64,000 bases of DNA from Desertimonas flava (lineage in GTDB: Bacteria > Actinomycetota > Acidimicrobiia > Acidimicrobiales > Ilumatobacteraceae), in assembly GCF_003426815.1 (NCBI RefSeq), contig NZ_QKYK01000015.1, positions 62,001-126,000 of the forward strand. The letters are read 5' to 3'. This document shows, one piece after another, positions 35,521 through 43,005 of this stretch. The notes under the pieces were generated by a model, which made no database searches, was not told the DNA's origin, and saw nothing but the letters and a program-made list of their open reading frames with translations. Positions within the stretch are counted from its first letter, which is position 1. Each line of letters opens with the position of its first letter. The position numbers and the translations under genes are program-made.

Positions 35521-35545
35521 AGATAGTGCCTGGCACTATCTCGGA
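35517..35545. repeat. 29-bp perfect palindrome with core GTGCCTGGCAC
   Basis: Fourteen-base arms (outer part TCCGAGATA) are perfectly self-complementary around a T at 35531. This is the third element with the GTGCCTGGCAC core. It abuts the truncated ATPase tail, so it may have inserted there or marked the breakpoint. Confidence 0.8.
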
Positions 35546-35794
35546 AGCTGACGGGCTGTGCCCGCGCGGTCAGCGATCGACGGAGTGTGGGTGAGGTGCT
35601 CGTCGTCCCCAGGGAGCGGCGTCATCCCGACGTCGGGAAGGTGTGTGCTGATCGTTGCGATTTTCGCAATCGTCGACACACGCCTCGAGGCACGCGGGTC
35701 TGACGCGTGAACGGATGTGCCAGGCACCTCCGGTCACGGCGACGACGTACCCCAATCTGCCAAGCCCCCCTGGCACATCCCGTGAGATGCTCGG
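35546..35794. other. Gene-free palindrome-rich spacer before the ATPase gene
   Basis: I see no coding region here. It contains GCTGAC ... GTCAGC at 35547-35574 enclosing GGGC-TGT-GCCC, and an imperfect inverted repeat around TTGCGA-TTT-TCGCAA (35655-35668). A degenerate palindrome with the inverted core GTGCCAGGCAC sits at 35706-35738 (two mismatches), and a half element CCTGGCACATCCCGT at 35769-35783 is identical to part of the palindrome at 35400. Together with 35392-35545 this forms a roughly 400-base gap crowded with decaying copies of one element. Confidence 0.6.
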
Positions 35795-38176
35795 TCAGGA
35801 GACGGGGAGCCAGGCGAGGATGAGTTGGGTGACCTTGACGTCGGTCTTCTCGGCGGGGACGTCGGCGGTCGTGATGTCGGCGGCGATGGTGGCCCACTTG
35901 GCCTCGACGTCGGTGAGGTCGGCGGCGAGCTTGGCGTCGAGCTCGGCGAGCTGCGCCTCGATGCGCCCGACCTTGTTGCGGGCCTCGTCGACCCGGTTGC
36001 CGTCGGAGTTCCTGGTGAGGCGTTCGGCGGCGCGGCCGATCTTGCCTGCGGCACTGCGCTTCGACCCGAAGAGCCCGCCGAGGACGTCGCCGGCCGCGCG
36101 CAGCCACGTACCCCGCTTGCGCTCGGCCGCCTGCTCCGACACCATCTCGGCGCGGTCGGCGGCCGCGTCGCGCTGGTCCCGCAGGCGCGCCGCCTTGGTT
36201 TCGTGAGCGGCGGTCACCTTGGCCTTGGCCTCGTCGATGGCGGACTCGGCCGCCGCGGCGCAGCGGGCCTGGAAGTCCACGGCCTGCTCGTCGGGACGGG
36301 AGGCCAGCTCGAGCTGCTTGTTCACCTGCACCGACAGGGGGCGGGTGCGCACGACGTGGTCGACGAGATCGCGGCCCAATTGCTTCCACGCGGCGGCGTC
36401 GCCGAGCGGCGCCTTCGAGATCCGGTACGCGGTGGTGCTGTCCGGCGCATCGAGGAGGTCGGCCAGGTCGAGGGTGACGTCGCGGGCCGCGGCGGCGTCG
36501 AGGCGTTCGCCCAGCGGGGCGATCGCCAACGTGTACGTCACGTCGGTGACGAGATCGAGCTTGGTGTCGTCGTAACGCGCTTGCACCTCGGCGAGGACGA
36601 TCGGCGCCGCGGTCGTGCCGGCGGGATCGCCACCGAGCTCGGTGACGGCGGGGATCGAGGCGTCGAGCCACCGCACCGTGATCCCGTCGGCGACCGTCGG
36701 CATCACCGGGGTGGCATCGCCCGCCGCCGCTGCGGGTGTCGCCTGCGCGGGCACCGCCGGCGTCTCCGGCGCCGCAGCGGGAGCCGGATCTGGAGCCGGT
36801 GCCGTCGTGCCCTCGGTCAGCTGGGCGATCTGATCCTTCGTCATCGGACCGCGGAGGTAGCTCATCGCCCAGCGACTGGTGAGCACCTCGGGCTCGTCCT
36901 TGCCGGCGCGGCGCAGCACGAACTCGCGCTTGGCGAGGCCGCCGATGGTGGCGCCGACCGCCTTGATGTCCACGCCGCCGTCGGCGGCGCTCATCCCGTC
37001 GAGCAGGCGGTCGCGGTCCCGCTCGGTCTGCAGCCGCCCGACCATCCAGGTGCCGGCGTTGGAGATCGCCTTGTAGTCGATGTCGACCGGGTTCTGCGTG
37101 GACAGCACCACGCCGACGCCGAACGCCCGGGCCTGCTTCATCAGCGTCATGATCGGCTTCTTGGTCGCCGGCATGGCGGTCGGTGGCAGGTAGCCGGCGA
37201 CCTCGTCCATGTACAGGAGGGCGCGGAGGTCGGTGGTGCCCGACTGCGCCCGCATCCAGGTGATCAGCTTGCCGAGCACGAGCGAGGTGACGAACTGGCG
37301 CTCGTCGTCGGACAGATGCGCCGTGGTGACGATCGCGCACCGGGCCGTGCCGTCGGACCCGAACAGCATCGACTGGATGTCGAGGGAGACACCTGCGCCC
37401 CACGAGGCGAACGACGGCGATGCCAGCAGGCCGTTGAGCTTCACGGCGAACGCCGTGCGGTCCTTGGCCGGGAAGAACTCGCTGAGCTCGAACACCCCGA
37501 GCTTGGCGATCGGCGGCTGTTGCACCTGACCGACGAGCGCCGGCAGGTCGAGCGACCGGCCGTTCGTCCAGGCGTGGTGGATGAGGTTCGACAGCAGGAT
37601 GTGCTCCCGGCTGGAGAGCGGGTCGGCATCCACGCCGACGAGGCCGAGCAGCCCCGACACGAACCCCTCGATCTGGTCGGCGATGGCCTCGTCGTCGGTG
37701 GTGCTCGGCGCATCGAGCGATCCGACGATGTTGAGCGCCGTCCCCGATCGCGAGCCCGGCGTGTAGATCGTGAAGTCCACCCGTTCGCGGAGGGCGGCGA
37801 TCTGGTCGGGGCCGTAGCCCCAACCCTCGAGGCCCTTGCTCCAGGTGGCGGCCTGCGCAGCGGCGAACTCGTCGGGGGTCTGGCCGGCGTCCTTGGCCTG
37901 CGCTTCGTCGATCCACGGCCGGAAGTCCGACGCGGCGAGCTGGGGGAACGTGAGGCAGAGGTTGGTCAGGTCGCCCTTGGGGTCGATGAGCAGGGCCGGG
38001 ATGCCGGCGCTGAGCACTTCCTCGATCAGGACGACGCCCAGACCTGTCTTCCCCGAACCGGTCATGCCGACGATCACCCCGTGGGTGGTCAGGTCGGCGG
38101 TGTCGATGCGCACGTCGTCGCCCGTGCGTTCGTGGGAACCGGGGTCGACGATCCCGCCGAGGAACAGCTCTGCCAT
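35795..38176 (-). CDS. HerA/VirB4-like P-loop ATPase with C-terminal coiled coil
   Basis: A 793-residue FtsK/HerA-superfamily ATPase. Walker A is GMTGSGKTGL (residues ~37-46), followed by LLIDPKGDLTNL. A Walker B-like segment LRALLYMDEVAGYLPP is near 315, and sensor-type STQNPVDIDYK and GTWMVGRLQTERDRDRLL follow. From ~470 an Ala/Pro-rich linker leads to a helical C-terminal half with long coiled-coil stretches. Relatives are annotated as HerA-like or DUF87/DUF853 ATPases; they are thought to pump DNA or remodel complexes, and the role is not known. It is monocistronic and divergent from the L,D-transpeptidase. A partial second copy of its 3' end lies downstream. Confidence 0.75.
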   Translation of the reverse strand: MAELFLGGIVDPGSHERTGDDVRIDTADLTTHGVIVGMTGSGKTGLGVVLIEEVLSAGIPALLIDPKGDLTNLCLTFPQLAASDFRPWIDEAQAKDAGQTPDEFAAAQAATWSKGLEGWGYGPDQIAALRERVDFTIYTPGSRSGTALNIVGSLDAPSTTDDEAIADQIEGFVSGLLGLVGVDADPLSSREHILLSNLIHHAWTNGRSLDLPALVGQVQQPPIAKLGVFELSEFFPAKDRTAFAVKLNGLLASPSFASWGAGVSLDIQSMLFGSDGTARCAIVTTAHLSDDERQFVTSLVLGKLITWMRAQSGTTDLRALLYMDEVAGYLPPTAMPATKKPIMTLMKQARAFGVGVVLSTQNPVDIDYKAISNAGTWMVGRLQTERDRDRLLDGMSAADGGVDIKAVGATIGGLAKREFVLRRAGKDEPEVLTSRWAMSYLRGPMTKDQIAQLTEGTTAPAPDPAPAAAPETPAVPAQATPAAAAGDATPVMPTVADGITVRWLDASIPAVTELGGDPAGTTAAPIVLAEVQARYDDTKLDLVTDVTYTLAIAPLGERLDAAAARDVTLDLADLLDAPDSTTAYRISKAPLGDAAAWKQLGRDLVDHVVRTRPLSVQVNKQLELASRPDEQAVDFQARCAAAAESAIDEAKAKVTAAHETKAARLRDQRDAAADRAEMVSEQAAERKRGTWLRAAGDVLGGLFGSKRSAAGKIGRAAERLTRNSDGNRVDEARNKVGRIEAQLAELDAKLAADLTDVEAKWATIAADITTADVPAEKTDVKVTQLILAWLPVS

Positions 38177-38317
38177 GAGCGCCGACGGTAGTGGCGCGGA
38201 CGGCCGGCGGAGGACGAGTGGTGCGGCGCCGGCGTCTGGGACGGCCTGCTGGCCGGGGTCGCCCGAGTGCTCCGGGCGGGTCGGCGAAGATCCGCTGCTG
38301 ATAGCCTCGGTTCGACC

Positions 38318-38323
38318 TACAAT
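38318..38323 (+). promoter_or_regulatory. Candidate -10 element (TACAAT) of the L,D-transpeptidase gene
   Basis: TACAAT lies in the 245-base divergent gap, about 100 bases before the GTG at 38422. No convincing -35 hexamer is seen at 16-18 bases, so this is a weak call. Confidence 0.3.
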
Positions 38324-38421
38324 CGCTCAGTGCGTCACGAAGCCCCAGCATGCCGGCCCCTGCACCCGGCTCACCCGGGGCGTTGGGCGTTGACCAGTCG
38401 GGCCCAAATCGTCGGAGGACC

Positions 38422-39465
38422 GTGAACAGGCCAGATCCCCGTGAACGGCGGGTGCTCCAACCCCGCCATCGCCAGCGCGAACGTCTGACCCGCACCATCG
38501 TGGTCGGCTGCACGGTGTTCGGCATCGGCGGCATCGCCCTCGTGGCCGCCGCCCGTGGCGACAACTCGCCGGCGGCCGCCGGCGGCGCCGAGGCGCCCGC
38601 CACCGTCGCCGCACCGACGACGGCTGCCCCCACCACCACGGTCGCCGCGGCGGCGGGCATCGCCGCTCCCGGCGCGGCCGGCGAGGCCGTCCCCGACCTC
38701 GCCATCGCCGAGCCGTCCACCGAGCTCACCCCCGACTGTCAGGTGGAGCCGAAGTCGATCGGCTACAACGCCACCGGCATCGACGTGCAGTGCCTGCAGC
38801 AGGCGCTCGTTCGCGAAGGCTTCTACAACGGCGAGGTCAGCGGCACGTTCGACTACGCCACGGCCCAGGCTGTGGAGGCGTTCCAGACCGAGCACGACCT
38901 GTTCGTCGACGGCGTCGTCGGTCGCGTCACCGGCCTCACGCTCGGGATCTGGCCCGACGAGCAGCTGTTCGTCGAGCACACCGACCCGCTGCCCGCCGGC
39001 ACGATGGACTCGTGGGGCTACCCGGTCTCCTCGGTCACCTCGATCACCAGCAACGCCCCGCCACTGCCCGAGGACTCCGGATCCGGATACCGCGTCGTGT
39101 ACGAGCGGATCAGCCAGCGCGTGTGGGCCGTCGACGAGAACGAGGTCGTCATCCGCTCGTGGCTCGTGTCGGGCAGCCAGTACAACAACGAGCTCCCCGG
39201 CACCCATCAGGTGTATTCACGGTCGGAGCAGTCGACGGCGTGGAACGGTCGGGCGATCCTGCCCTACATGATCCGCTGGCTGAAGACCGAGATCGGGGCC
39301 ATCGGCTTCCACGGCATCCCCACCCACGTCGAGGACGGCTCGGCCTACCAGACCGAGGAAGAGCTGGGCACCCGGCTGTCGAGCGGCTGCCAGCGCCAGG
39401 CCAACCCCGACGCCGCCTTCCTCTGGGCCTTCGCCGACGTCGGCACCCCCGTCGTCGTGATCTGA
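38422..39465 (+). CDS. L,D-transpeptidase with peptidoglycan-binding domain
   Basis: A 347-residue envelope enzyme with an N-terminal signal-anchor (LTRTIVVGCTVFGIGGIALVAAA) and an Ala/Thr/Pro-rich linker. A PG_binding_1 domain follows (GIDVQCLQQALVREGFYNGEVSGTFDYATAQAVEAFQ region), then a YkuD catalytic domain ending FHGIPTH ... LSSGCQR. The nucleophilic Cys is in SSGCQR, a variant of the usual S-x-G-C-x-R with the HG upstream. It would form 3-3 cross-links or attach substrates to peptidoglycan. GTG 38422 follows GGAGG with good spacing, which decides the start over ATG 38350. Confidence 0.85.
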   Translation: MNRPDPRERRVLQPRHRQRERLTRTIVVGCTVFGIGGIALVAAARGDNSPAAAGGAEAPATVAAPTTAAPTTTVAAAAGIAAPGAAGEAVPDLAIAEPSTELTPDCQVEPKSIGYNATGIDVQCLQQALVREGFYNGEVSGTFDYATAQAVEAFQTEHDLFVDGVVGRVTGLTLGIWPDEQLFVEHTDPLPAGTMDSWGYPVSSVTSITSNAPPLPEDSGSGYRVVYERISQRVWAVDENEVVIRSWLVSGSQYNNELPGTHQVYSRSEQSTAWNGRAILPYMIRWLKTEIGAIGFHGIPTHVEDGSAYQTEEELGTRLSSGCQRQANPDAAFLWAFADVGTPVVVI

Positions 39466-39496
39466 TCGCCTGACCGATCCGCCCCGCCCGTCGCCG

Positions 39497-40381
39497 TCAC
39501 TCCGGCGGCGGTCCGAACGCGCGGTTCACGTGCTCGGCCAGCCGGACGAGTGCCGGCCCGGGCGTTGACGACCAGGCCAGACCGAGATCGGCGCGATCGG
39601 CCACGTCGGCGATCAGATGCGACGAGAGGCGGTCGGCGACGGACGGCGCCATCGACTCGCTGAGGACCGCCACACCGATGCCGCTCGCGGCCAGGTCGGC
39701 GATCGCTTCGGCGGCACTGGCCTCCACGGCGATGTCGGGCTCGAGGCCCCGTGCCGCACACGCCCGGTCGAGCACCGTGCGGATGCCGGTGCCGCGCGGC
39801 ATGCACACGACCGGATGCGCGGTGACGTGCTCGAGCGTGACCGGCGACGCTCGGTGCAACGGGTGGTCGGGTGGGGCGAGGACCACCAGCCGCTCGCTGG
39901 CCACCGCACGCCATGCCGTACCCCGCGGCCGGCCGGCGGTGCCGACGAGGGCGAGGTCGACCGTGCCTTGCCGGACCCCGTCGACGAGGCGCTCGGACGT
40001 GTCCTCGAACAGGGTCAGGTCGATCGCCGGGTGAGCACGGTGGAAGCCGGCGAGCCCGGCGAACAGCGGCTGCACGGTGCAGCCCGTCACCATGCCGACG
40101 GTGAGCCGGCCCCGTAGCACCCCGACGACGTCACCGACCGCCTGGCGGACCGCGGAGGCGGCCGCCAAGGCGCCCCGGGCAGGCTCGAGCGCCGCATCCC
40201 CGGCCGGGGTGGGGCGAACGGTTCGCCCCGAACGGTCGAGCAACTCGGCGCCGAGCTCCCGTTCGAGCTGACGGACCTGGGCGCTGATGCCCGGCTGGCT
40301 CACGCCCGTCCGGGCGGCCGCCCGGGTGAAGGTCCCCTCCTCGACGACGGCGACGAAGTACTCCAGCTGGCGAAGGTCCAT
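39497..40381 (-). CDS. LysR-family transcriptional regulator
   Basis: The 294-residue regulator has an N-terminal winged HTH (MDLRQLEYFVAVVEEGTFTRAAARTGVSQPGISAQVRQLE pattern, residues 1-60) and a periplasmic-binding-protein-like effector domain (LTVGMVTGC ... VVLAPPDHPL). The length is standard. It is divergent from the SnoaL-like gene with 70 bases between, which holds a CAAC-N7-GTTG dyad at 40404-40418. LysR proteins usually control the divergent neighbour with a small-molecule inducer. The effector is unknown. Confidence 0.9.
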   Translation of the reverse strand: MDLRQLEYFVAVVEEGTFTRAAARTGVSQPGISAQVRQLERELGAELLDRSGRTVRPTPAGDAALEPARGALAAASAVRQAVGDVVGVLRGRLTVGMVTGCTVQPLFAGLAGFHRAHPAIDLTLFEDTSERLVDGVRQGTVDLALVGTAGRPRGTAWRAVASERLVVLAPPDHPLHRASPVTLEHVTAHPVVCMPRGTGIRTVLDRACAARGLEPDIAVEASAAEAIADLAASGIGVAVLSESMAPSVADRLSSHLIADVADRADLGLAWSSTPGPALVRLAEHVNRAFGPPPE

Positions 40382-40403
40382 AACCAGATGTTCTCACAAG
40401 GAT

Positions 40404-40418
40404 CAACGTCATTTGTTG
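40404..40418. promoter_or_regulatory. Candidate LysR binding dyad CAAC-N7-GTTG
   Basis: A partial dyad in the 70-base gap between the divergent LysR and SnoaL-like genes. The symmetry and A/T-richer centre fit LysR recognition, but the match is short. Confidence 0.35.
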
Positions 40419-40451
40419 TAGTGATGGGCACGTGCCGACAGCCTGGATGGC

Positions 40452-40883
40452 ATGAACGACGACACGAACAGCACACAAACGACCGACGGCCCGTCCCCCC
40501 CGACGCACGACCGGTTCGCCGGCTACCCCAAGGCGCTGGAGCCCGAGGACATCACGCGGCTGTTCGTCGAGCGCTCCAATGCCGGCGACGCCACCGGAGT
40601 GGCCGCGCTCTACGAGCCCGACGCGGTCCTCGCGTACCCGCCGGGGAGTACCACGGTGGGCCGGGACGCGATCGAAGCGCTCTGGGCCGAGGTTCTGGCG
40701 AGCCGACCTCACTTCGAACCCGAGACACCCTTGCCCACGCTGCGAACGGGCGATCTGGCGCTCACCTCCACGCCGCCGCGCGACGAAGCGGGAGCGAGGG
40801 CTCAGGTGGTGCGCCGGCAGCCCGACGGGAGCTGGTTGCGCGTGCTCGATCAGCCCGAGTTCGTGTCACCCGGCGACCGCTGA
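40452..40883 (+). CDS. SnoaL/NTF2-like protein
   Basis: The 143-residue protein has the NTF2-like cone fold typical of SnoaL/DUF4440 members: ITRLFVERSNAGDATGVAALYEPDAVLAYPPG, then TVGRDAIEALWAEVLASRP, and a C-terminal LLTSTPPRD/AQVVRRQPDGSWLRVLDQPEF-type strand pair. Such proteins are small-molecule isomerases, cyclases or binding proteins. It is divergent from a LysR regulator, its probable controller. A hairpin overlaps its stop codon. Confidence 0.75.
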   Translation: MNDDTNSTQTTDGPSPPTHDRFAGYPKALEPEDITRLFVERSNAGDATGVAALYEPDAVLAYPPGSTTVGRDAIEALWAEVLASRPHFEPETPLPTLRTGDLALTSTPPRDEAGARAQVVRRQPDGSWLRVLDQPEFVSPGDR

Positions 40884-40894
40884 CGGGCGTCAGC
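40879..40894. terminator. Short hairpin spanning two convergent stop codons
   Basis: GCTGAC-GGGC-GTCAGC is a perfect 6-bp stem with a 4-base loop. It contains the stop of the SnoaL-like gene (40881-40883) and the stop of the VOC gene (40890-40892), so the arms themselves encode both ends. Confidence 0.45.
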
Positions 40895-41315
40895 TCACGC
40901 AGAACTCGTTGCCCTCGGGGTCGGCGAGCGTCACCCACGACTGCGGCCCCTGGCTGCCGTCCCACAGCTTCGTGGCCCCGAGGGCGAGGATCCGCTCCAC
41001 CTCGGCGTCCCGGCGCTCCGGACCGACGTGCAGGTCGAGGTGGATGCGGTCCTTGATCGTCTTCGGTTCCGGGACGTGCTGGAACAGCAGTCTCGGTCCC
41101 TTGCCCTCTGGATCGCGGCATGCACTGGCGGTGGCCCAGTGCCGCCGGCCGTCGATCTCGATCGTGTCGGCCTCTGTGGCCACGCCGGCGGCGAGCAGCT
41201 CGTTGATCATGTCGTGATGATCTTCCATCTCGTAGCCGGTCACCGCTGCCCAGAAGTTGGCGAGGGCGTAGGCGTCGGCGGCATCGATGGCGATCTGGAT
41301 GGTCGGGGACGTCAT
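40890..41315 (-). CDS. VOC-family (glyoxalase_6-like) protein
   Basis: The 141-residue single-copy VOC protein follows the glyoxalase_6-like pattern: IDAADAYALANFWAAVTGYEM near the start, LLFQHVPEPKTIKDRIHLDLHV in the middle (His and Glu metal-type residues) and TLADPEGNEFCVS at the end. It overlaps the GNAT gene stop through ATGA, with AAGGAGA before its start. The substrate is unknown. Similar proteins often act in antibiotic or electrophile resistance, which is only a family association. Confidence 0.82.
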   Translation of the reverse strand: MTSPTIQIAIDAADAYALANFWAAVTGYEMEDHHDMINELLAAGVATEADTIEIDGRRHWATASACRDPEGKGPRLLFQHVPEPKTIKDRIHLDLHVGPERRDAEVERILALGATKLWDGSQGPQSWVTLADPEGNEFCVS

Positions 41316-41977
41316 CGGGGATCTCCTTGTTGCTCGGGGGTCGGCGGCTGGTCGGGTGTCGATCGCCGACGTTGGTGCAGTCGACGACGCATGACGGGTC
41401 GTTCGGGGGAGGCTCGCCGCGCCCGGACTTCGACGGGGATGAATCCCGCGCGCGCAAACATGCCCACGGTCCCTCGCCAGAGGTCGTTGGAGCGCTTACC
41501 GGTGGTGGTCGGGTACCCCTCGAGGACCGGCACGCCGTGGCGCTCGCCGTAGTCGACGGCGGCGTCGAGGAGGCGGCCGGCGACGCCGTGGCGCCGCGCC
41601 CGGGCGGCGACGACGAAGCACACGACCGACCAGGCGGGGACGTCGTCGGTCGGGCCTGTCGCCGACGCCGCCACCCGAGCGAACTCGTCGCGTGGTCCGA
41701 AGCTCACCCAGCCGACGGCGACGTCGTCCCGGTAGGCGAGCAACCCGGCGGCTCGCCCGTCGGCGGTGGCGTCTCGGATCGCACCGTGGTGCACCGACCG
41801 GCGTTCGTCGGGAGAGAGGCGAGCGAACTCGGCGTTGGTGAGCCGCATCCACGCGCACTGGCAGGTGCGGGGGTCGCCCCGCGCCAACAGCGCATCGAGA
41901 TCCGCGATGCGGTCGGGCGTGATCGGCACGATCTCGATCCCGTCGCTCGCGGGGCGTGCATCGCTGGCCGTGGTCAC
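41312..41977 (-). CDS. GNAT-family N-acetyltransferase
   Basis: The protein has 221 residues. The acetyl-CoA fold is visible in AGLLAYRDDVAVGWVSFGPRDEF and SVVCFVVAARARRHGVAGRLLDAAVDYGERHG (the RxxGxA/G phosphate loop). The N-terminal region has a CQCAW motif seen in one actinobacterial GNAT group. I chose GTG 41977 because TAGCGT lies exactly 7 bases upstream on the minus strand (leaderless pattern), rather than GTG 41986. It is coupled to the downstream VOC gene and divergent from the WYL regulator. The acceptor is unknown. Confidence 0.8.
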   Translation of the reverse strand: MTTASDARPASDGIEIVPITPDRIADLDALLARGDPRTCQCAWMRLTNAEFARLSPDERRSVHHGAIRDATADGRAAGLLAYRDDVAVGWVSFGPRDEFARVAASATGPTDDVPAWSVVCFVVAARARRHGVAGRLLDAAVDYGERHGVPVLEGYPTTTGKRSNDLWRGTVGMFARAGFIPVEVRARRASPERPVMRRRLHQRRRSTPDQPPTPEQQGDPR

Positions 41978-42001
41978 GACGCGCACGCTACGCGAGAATG
42001 A

Positions 42002-42016
42002 GGACAGCTTCTGTCC
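42002..42016. promoter_or_regulatory. Palindrome GGACAG-CTT-CTGTCC between divergent GNAT and WYL genes
   Basis: A perfect 15-bp inverted repeat placed just upstream of the likely -10 elements of both divergent genes (TAGCGT at 41985-41990 on the minus strand; CACACT at 42025-42030 on the plus strand). It is a good candidate operator for the WYL protein encoded at 42037. Confidence 0.5.
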
Positions 42017-42036
42017 GTTCGGGTCACACTGGGGAG

Positions 42037-43005
42037 ATGGTCGACACCACGGCGCGTCTCCTCGGGCTGCTCGCAGCGCTGCAGTCGTCCCCGCGCATCT
42101 GGTCGGGTCCCGAGCTCGCCGAGCGCTTCGGCGTGACCGCCCGCACCGTCCGGCGTGACGTCGACCGACTGCGTCAGCTCGGCTACCCGGTGCTCACCCA
42201 TGCCGGCGCCACCGGCGGCTACCAACTCGGCACCGGCGGAGCGGCGATCCCCCCGCTCATGCTCGAGCGGGACGAGGCGGTGGCGATCGCCGCCGCCCTG
42301 CGTGCCGTGCCCGGCGTCGCCGCCGGCTCATCGGCGCTCGCCAAGCTCGAGCAGTTCCTCCCGCCGACGGCGCGGCGAGAGATGTCGGCGGTCGGCGACA
42401 TGACCCTCGGCCTCGACGGGCGACCGCCCGTGGATCCGGCGATGCTCGTCACGCTCACCACGGCGTGCCGCGACGGCGAACGGCTGCGTCTCGACTACGT
42501 GTCTCGCGACGGTGCGCCGAGCGAGCGCCTCGTGGTGCCCCTCCGGTTGGTCCACGCCGTGGGCCGCTGGTACGTCGTCGCCTACGACCGTGGCCGGAGC
42601 GAGTGGCGCACGTTCCGCCTCGACCGCATCGACTCGATCGTCGCCACCGGGCATCGAGAGACACCACCCGACCCACCGGATCCCCACCGGTTCGTCCAGG
42701 CCGCGCTCAGCATCAACCCGTACCGGTACCAGGCGCGTGTCCTGTTCGCCGCTCCACTCGGCGTCATGGCGGAGAGGATCCCCGCCGAGGCCGCCGTGTT
42801 GACCGCCGTCGACGACGACTCCACGCTCGTGAGCACAGGCGGCGACAGCCTCGACGTCATCCTCTGGCATCTGCTCCGCGTCGGCATCGACTTCGAGGTG
42901 ATCGGGCCGGCAGTGCTCGTCGACCACATGGCCGAGCTGAGCCGGCGTCTGACCGCCCTCACCGGTGCGAACCGGGTCGGTCGGCGGCAGGCTGTCACGC
43001 CGTGA
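42037..43005 (+). CDS. WYL-domain transcriptional regulator
   Basis: The 322-residue regulator has an N-terminal HTH (WSGPELAERFGVTARTVRRDVDRLRQLGYPV, residues ~19-50), a WYL domain (LRLDYVSRDG ... LVVPLRLVHAVGRWYVVAYD ... WRTFRLDRIDSI) and a WCX-type C-terminal region. It is a paralogue in layout of the protein at 8805. GTGA overlap couples it to the aminotransferase gene, and the palindrome at 42002 lies 20 bases before its start. It probably controls the divergent GNAT/VOC pair and its own operon. Confidence 0.87.
   Translation: MVDTTARLLGLLAALQSSPRIWSGPELAERFGVTARTVRRDVDRLRQLGYPVLTHAGATGGYQLGTGGAAIPPLMLERDEAVAIAAALRAVPGVAAGSSALAKLEQFLPPTARREMSAVGDMTLGLDGRPPVDPAMLVTLTTACRDGERLRLDYVSRDGAPSERLVVPLRLVHAVGRWYVVAYDRGRSEWRTFRLDRIDSIVATGHRETPPDPPDPHRFVQAALSINPYRYQARVLFAAPLGVMAERIPAEAAVLTAVDDDSTLVSTGGDSLDVILWHLLRVGIDFEVIGPAVLVDHMAELSRRLTALTGANRVGRRQAVTP

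Noticed and set aside
35622-38729. 1035-residue minus frame overlapping the ATPase
   Set aside because: Translation is Arg/Ala/Pro-rich without motifs, while the neighbouring frame at 35795-38176 has Walker motifs and a full domain.
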